Shown here in pieces: positions 5,755 through 6,887 of a stretch of DNA of 6,887 bases. Each line of letters begins with the position of its first letter. The stretch's first letter is position 1. This stretch comes from Alphaproteobacteria bacterium. GTDB lineage: Bacteria > Pseudomonadota > Alphaproteobacteria > DSM-16000 > Inquilinaceae. The stretch covers positions 1 through 6,887 of the forward strand of contig JAJUFW010000159.1 of NCBI GenBank assembly GCA_029263555.1, given 5' to 3'. Under the pieces are notes generated by a model. That model was given only the letters and a program-made list of their open reading frames with translations, ran no database searches and was not told where the DNA came from. A program made the position numbers and the translations under genes.

Positions 5755-6063
5755 TCTTCCCCGACCTCCTGGACGCGGCGAGCGCTGAGGGCATTCGGAC
5801 GGGTCGGAGGCATGTCGAAATCGATAGGATCAGGTCTCATGAATGCGCAGGATGACGGGGCTGGCGGCGGTCGGCCAAGCCGTCCGGGCGAGCGCGCCAT
5901 GTACAAGCGTTAGCATAGCCGACGCGGGCTGACGAACCGTTTCCTGGCGGTCGCGTCACGCGGGGGCCTGCCTCGATCCCGGCATTACACTTCCTCCCGC
6001 ATGCGGAAGAAGCGGCGCCCGATGCCTGACTCGAGGGTGGAAAGAGGCTCCGGCCGATCGAGC
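5755..6063. other. 309-base gap between tmk and holB
   Basis: No gene of ordinary size is supported here, although tmk and holB are usually close together. Read on the minus strand, in order, it holds: a small hairpin over the tmk stop (6039-6065); a perfect 10-base palindrome (5997-6006); a strong GGAGG (5997-5993) seven bases before an ATG that opens only nine codons (5985-5956); and a 49-codon ORF from an ATG at 5900 (or 5840), without a ribosome site, whose TGA overlaps the holB ATG. A TATGCTAAC string at about 5922-5914 could be part of a promoter, but no good -35 accompanies it. The gap may contain a separate start of transcription for holB-metG or the remains of a lost gene. Confidence 0.45.
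5956..5985 (-). other. nine-codon mini-ORF with a strong ribosome site
   Basis: The ORF encodes MPGSRQAPA and then TGA. It is preceded by GGGAGGAA with ideal spacing (seven bases from GGAGG to ATG), a better site than that of tmk. It could be a leader peptide, but it has no run of a regulatory amino acid, and no paired terminator/antiterminator was found. Chance is quite possible in a GC-rich gap. Confidence 0.2.
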
Positions 6064-6065
6064 CT
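6039..6065 (-). terminator. weak terminator-like hairpin at the tmk stop
   Basis: The minus strand has perfect 6-base arms, AGGCTC (6065-6060) and GAGCCT (6050-6045), around a 9-base loop, then CTTTCC. The left arm includes part of the tmk stop codon. The stem is short and the T-run is only three bases. It may attenuate transcription or protect the tmk message end rather than terminate fully. Confidence 0.27.
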
Positions 6066-6711
6066 AGGCTTCGAACAGGGCGTCGACGCGGCCGCGGATG
6101 GCGTCATGGATGGCCGAGATGTCTTGCGTTGCGTCGACCAGGAAGGAAGTTTCCGGATTTTTCCTGACATGGTCGAGGAAGGCCGTGCGGACCCGGTCAT
6201 GGAAATCCAGCCCCAGCCGCTCGAACCGGTCCTCGTCGCTCTTCTCCTTCGACAGGCGCCGCTTGCTGCGCGCCAACCCCACGGCCGGCGGGATGTCCAG
6301 CACGATCGTCAGGTCCGGCCAGAAATCGTCGCAGGCCTGCCGGTGCAACTCCCGGATGAACGAGGCGGCCACCCCCTTCCCCGCCCCCTGGTAGCTGAGC
6401 GTCGACAGCGCATAACGATCGCAGAGAACGTCCGTCCCGGCCTCCAGCGCCGGTGCGATTACCCGGCGCAGGTGCTGGACCCTGTCGGCGACCATCAGCA
6501 GGGTTTCGGCCATCGGCTCCCAACCGTCGCCGTCCGGGGTCAACAGCAGCCGGCGAAGCTGTTGTCCTTCCGGCGTCCCGCCCGGCTCGCGGGTCGTCAG
6601 CACGTCTCGCCCGCGCCGACGGAGATGGGCCGCAAGCAGTTCGATCTGGGTGCTCTTGCCGGCGCCCTCGCCGCCGCAGAACGCTATGAACTTTCCTTTG
6701 GGCACCATCAT
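6064..6711 (-). CDS. tmk: thymidylate kinase (dTMP kinase)
   Basis: This cytosolic enzyme phosphorylates dTMP to dTDP with ATP, a required step in dTTP synthesis. With the start at 6711 the protein has 215 residues, normal for the family. The P-loop GGEGAGKSTQ is at 13-22, TREPGG at 40-45 (TMP-binding), and the DRY motif at 98-100 sits within CDRYALSTLSYQG. A basic LID segment, RSKRRLSKEK, at 148-157 supplies the arginines; this with a P-loop lacking Arg marks the bacterial type II enzyme. The start is uncertain. ATGs at 6711 and 6708 are adjacent, with only a GGA six bases before the second. A GTG at 6738 would add nine residues (MRSASATGR) that are not typical of the family, and its ribosome site is poor. 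Upstream, 76 bases away, is the carboxypeptidase end, an arrangement common in Alphaproteobacteria. Confidence 0.96.
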   Translation of the reverse strand: MMVPKGKFIAFCGGEGAGKSTQIELLAAHLRRRGRDVLTTREPGGTPEGQQLRRLLLTPDGDGWEPMAETLLMVADRVQHLRRVIAPALEAGTDVLCDRYALSTLSYQGAGKGVAASFIRELHRQACDDFWPDLTIVLDIPPAVGLARSKRRLSKEKSDEDRFERLGLDFHDRVRTAFLDHVRKNPETSFLVDATQDISAIHDAIRGRVDALFEA

Positions 6712-6787
6712 CCGTCCGGTCGCGGACGCACTCCGCACTGGTGAAATGGTTCGGGCCGACCGCGTGATGCGGGATCGGACCGGGAGC

Positions 6788-6887
6788 TTACTGCTCGACC
6801 GGCGCCGGCTCAGAACTGCTGCCGGAGCCGAAGACCACGTCGGTCACGAGCGCCTTCGCGCCCGAGAAGATCCGCCCGACGAATCCC
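6788..6887 (-). CDS. C-terminal end of a probable D-alanyl-D-alanine carboxypeptidase (runs off right edge)
   Basis: Only the last 32 codons and the TAA are in the window. They read GFVGRIFSGAKALVTDVVFG, then a Ser/Pro/Glu-rich tail ending PAPVEQ. The first part could form a short amphipathic helix like the C-terminal membrane anchor of PBP5-type (DacA/DacC/DacF) carboxypeptidases, which trim the terminal D-Ala of peptidoglycan peptides in the periplasm. The assignment rests mostly on position: a gene of this family commonly precedes tmk-holB-metG-tatD in Alphaproteobacteria. The catalytic SxxK, SxN and KTG motifs would lie beyond the edge, so the identity cannot be confirmed here. The other two frames on this strand give no better candidate. 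Confidence 0.6.
   Translation of the reverse strand, partial: GFVGRIFSGAKALVTDVVFGSGSSSEPAPVEQ

Noticed and set aside
4714..5913. 399-codon plus-strand ORF opposite holB
   Set aside because: It lies antisense to holB, whose protein has clear AAA+ and SRC motifs. The plus-strand product is rich in Arg, Gly and Pro with no recognisable fold, as expected of a GC-rich shadow.
5985..6200. 71-codon minus-strand ORF starting inside tmk and ending in TAATG before the mini-ORF
   Set aside because: Most of it is tmk read out of frame, and it has no start signal or family resemblance. The tmk protein is full length without it.
6712..6787. Imperfect hairpin between the carboxypeptidase end and tmk
   Set aside because: Only about six pairs including a wobble, a large loop and no T-run; too weak to call.

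Overview
The window looks like a piece of an alphaproteobacterial chromosome. The sequence is GC-rich. The gene order dacC-type carboxypeptidase, tmk, holB, metG, tatD, then a PhnP-like metallo-beta-lactamase-fold protein is a familiar housekeeping cluster in that class. The MetRS is the short form without zinc cysteines, and the delta' subunit resembles alphaproteobacterial versions. A Rhodospirillales-like host is plausible, but the genus cannot be named from the sequence alone.

Every supported gene lies on the minus strand, so transcription runs from the right edge to the left. At the right edge are the last 32 codons of a protein that fits the C-terminal anchor of a D-Ala-D-Ala carboxypeptidase. 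After a 76-base gap comes tmk (thymidylate kinase). A 309-base stretch without a convincing gene follows. Then come holB (clamp-loader delta' subunit) and, 53 bases on, metG (methionyl-tRNA synthetase). metG and tatD overlap in TGATG, and so do tatD and the MBL-fold gene, so the last three are probably translationally coupled. Two small tandem genes for exported I78-inhibitor-like proteins follow at 24 and 7 bases and look like passengers at the end of the same operon. A GC-rich hairpin followed by TTT (814-843) is the likely end of this unit.

The left end holds a second minus-strand unit: a 102-residue protein of unknown function with one N-terminal membrane or signal segment, then, 24 bases on, the N-terminal 116 codons of a multi-pass membrane protein. 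The latter resembles the sensory membrane region of alphaproteobacterial methyl-accepting chemotaxis proteins and runs off the left edge.

The main cluster supplies DNA replication (dTMP to dTDP, clamp loading), translation (Met-tRNA) and nucleic-acid or nucleotide phosphoester turnover (TatD, PhnP-like). I see no mobile element, CRISPR array, RNA gene or clear new system. The parts most worth a second look are the tandem cysteine-less I78-like proteins, the tmk-holB gap with its small ORFs, and the unknown protein paired with the receptor-like gene.
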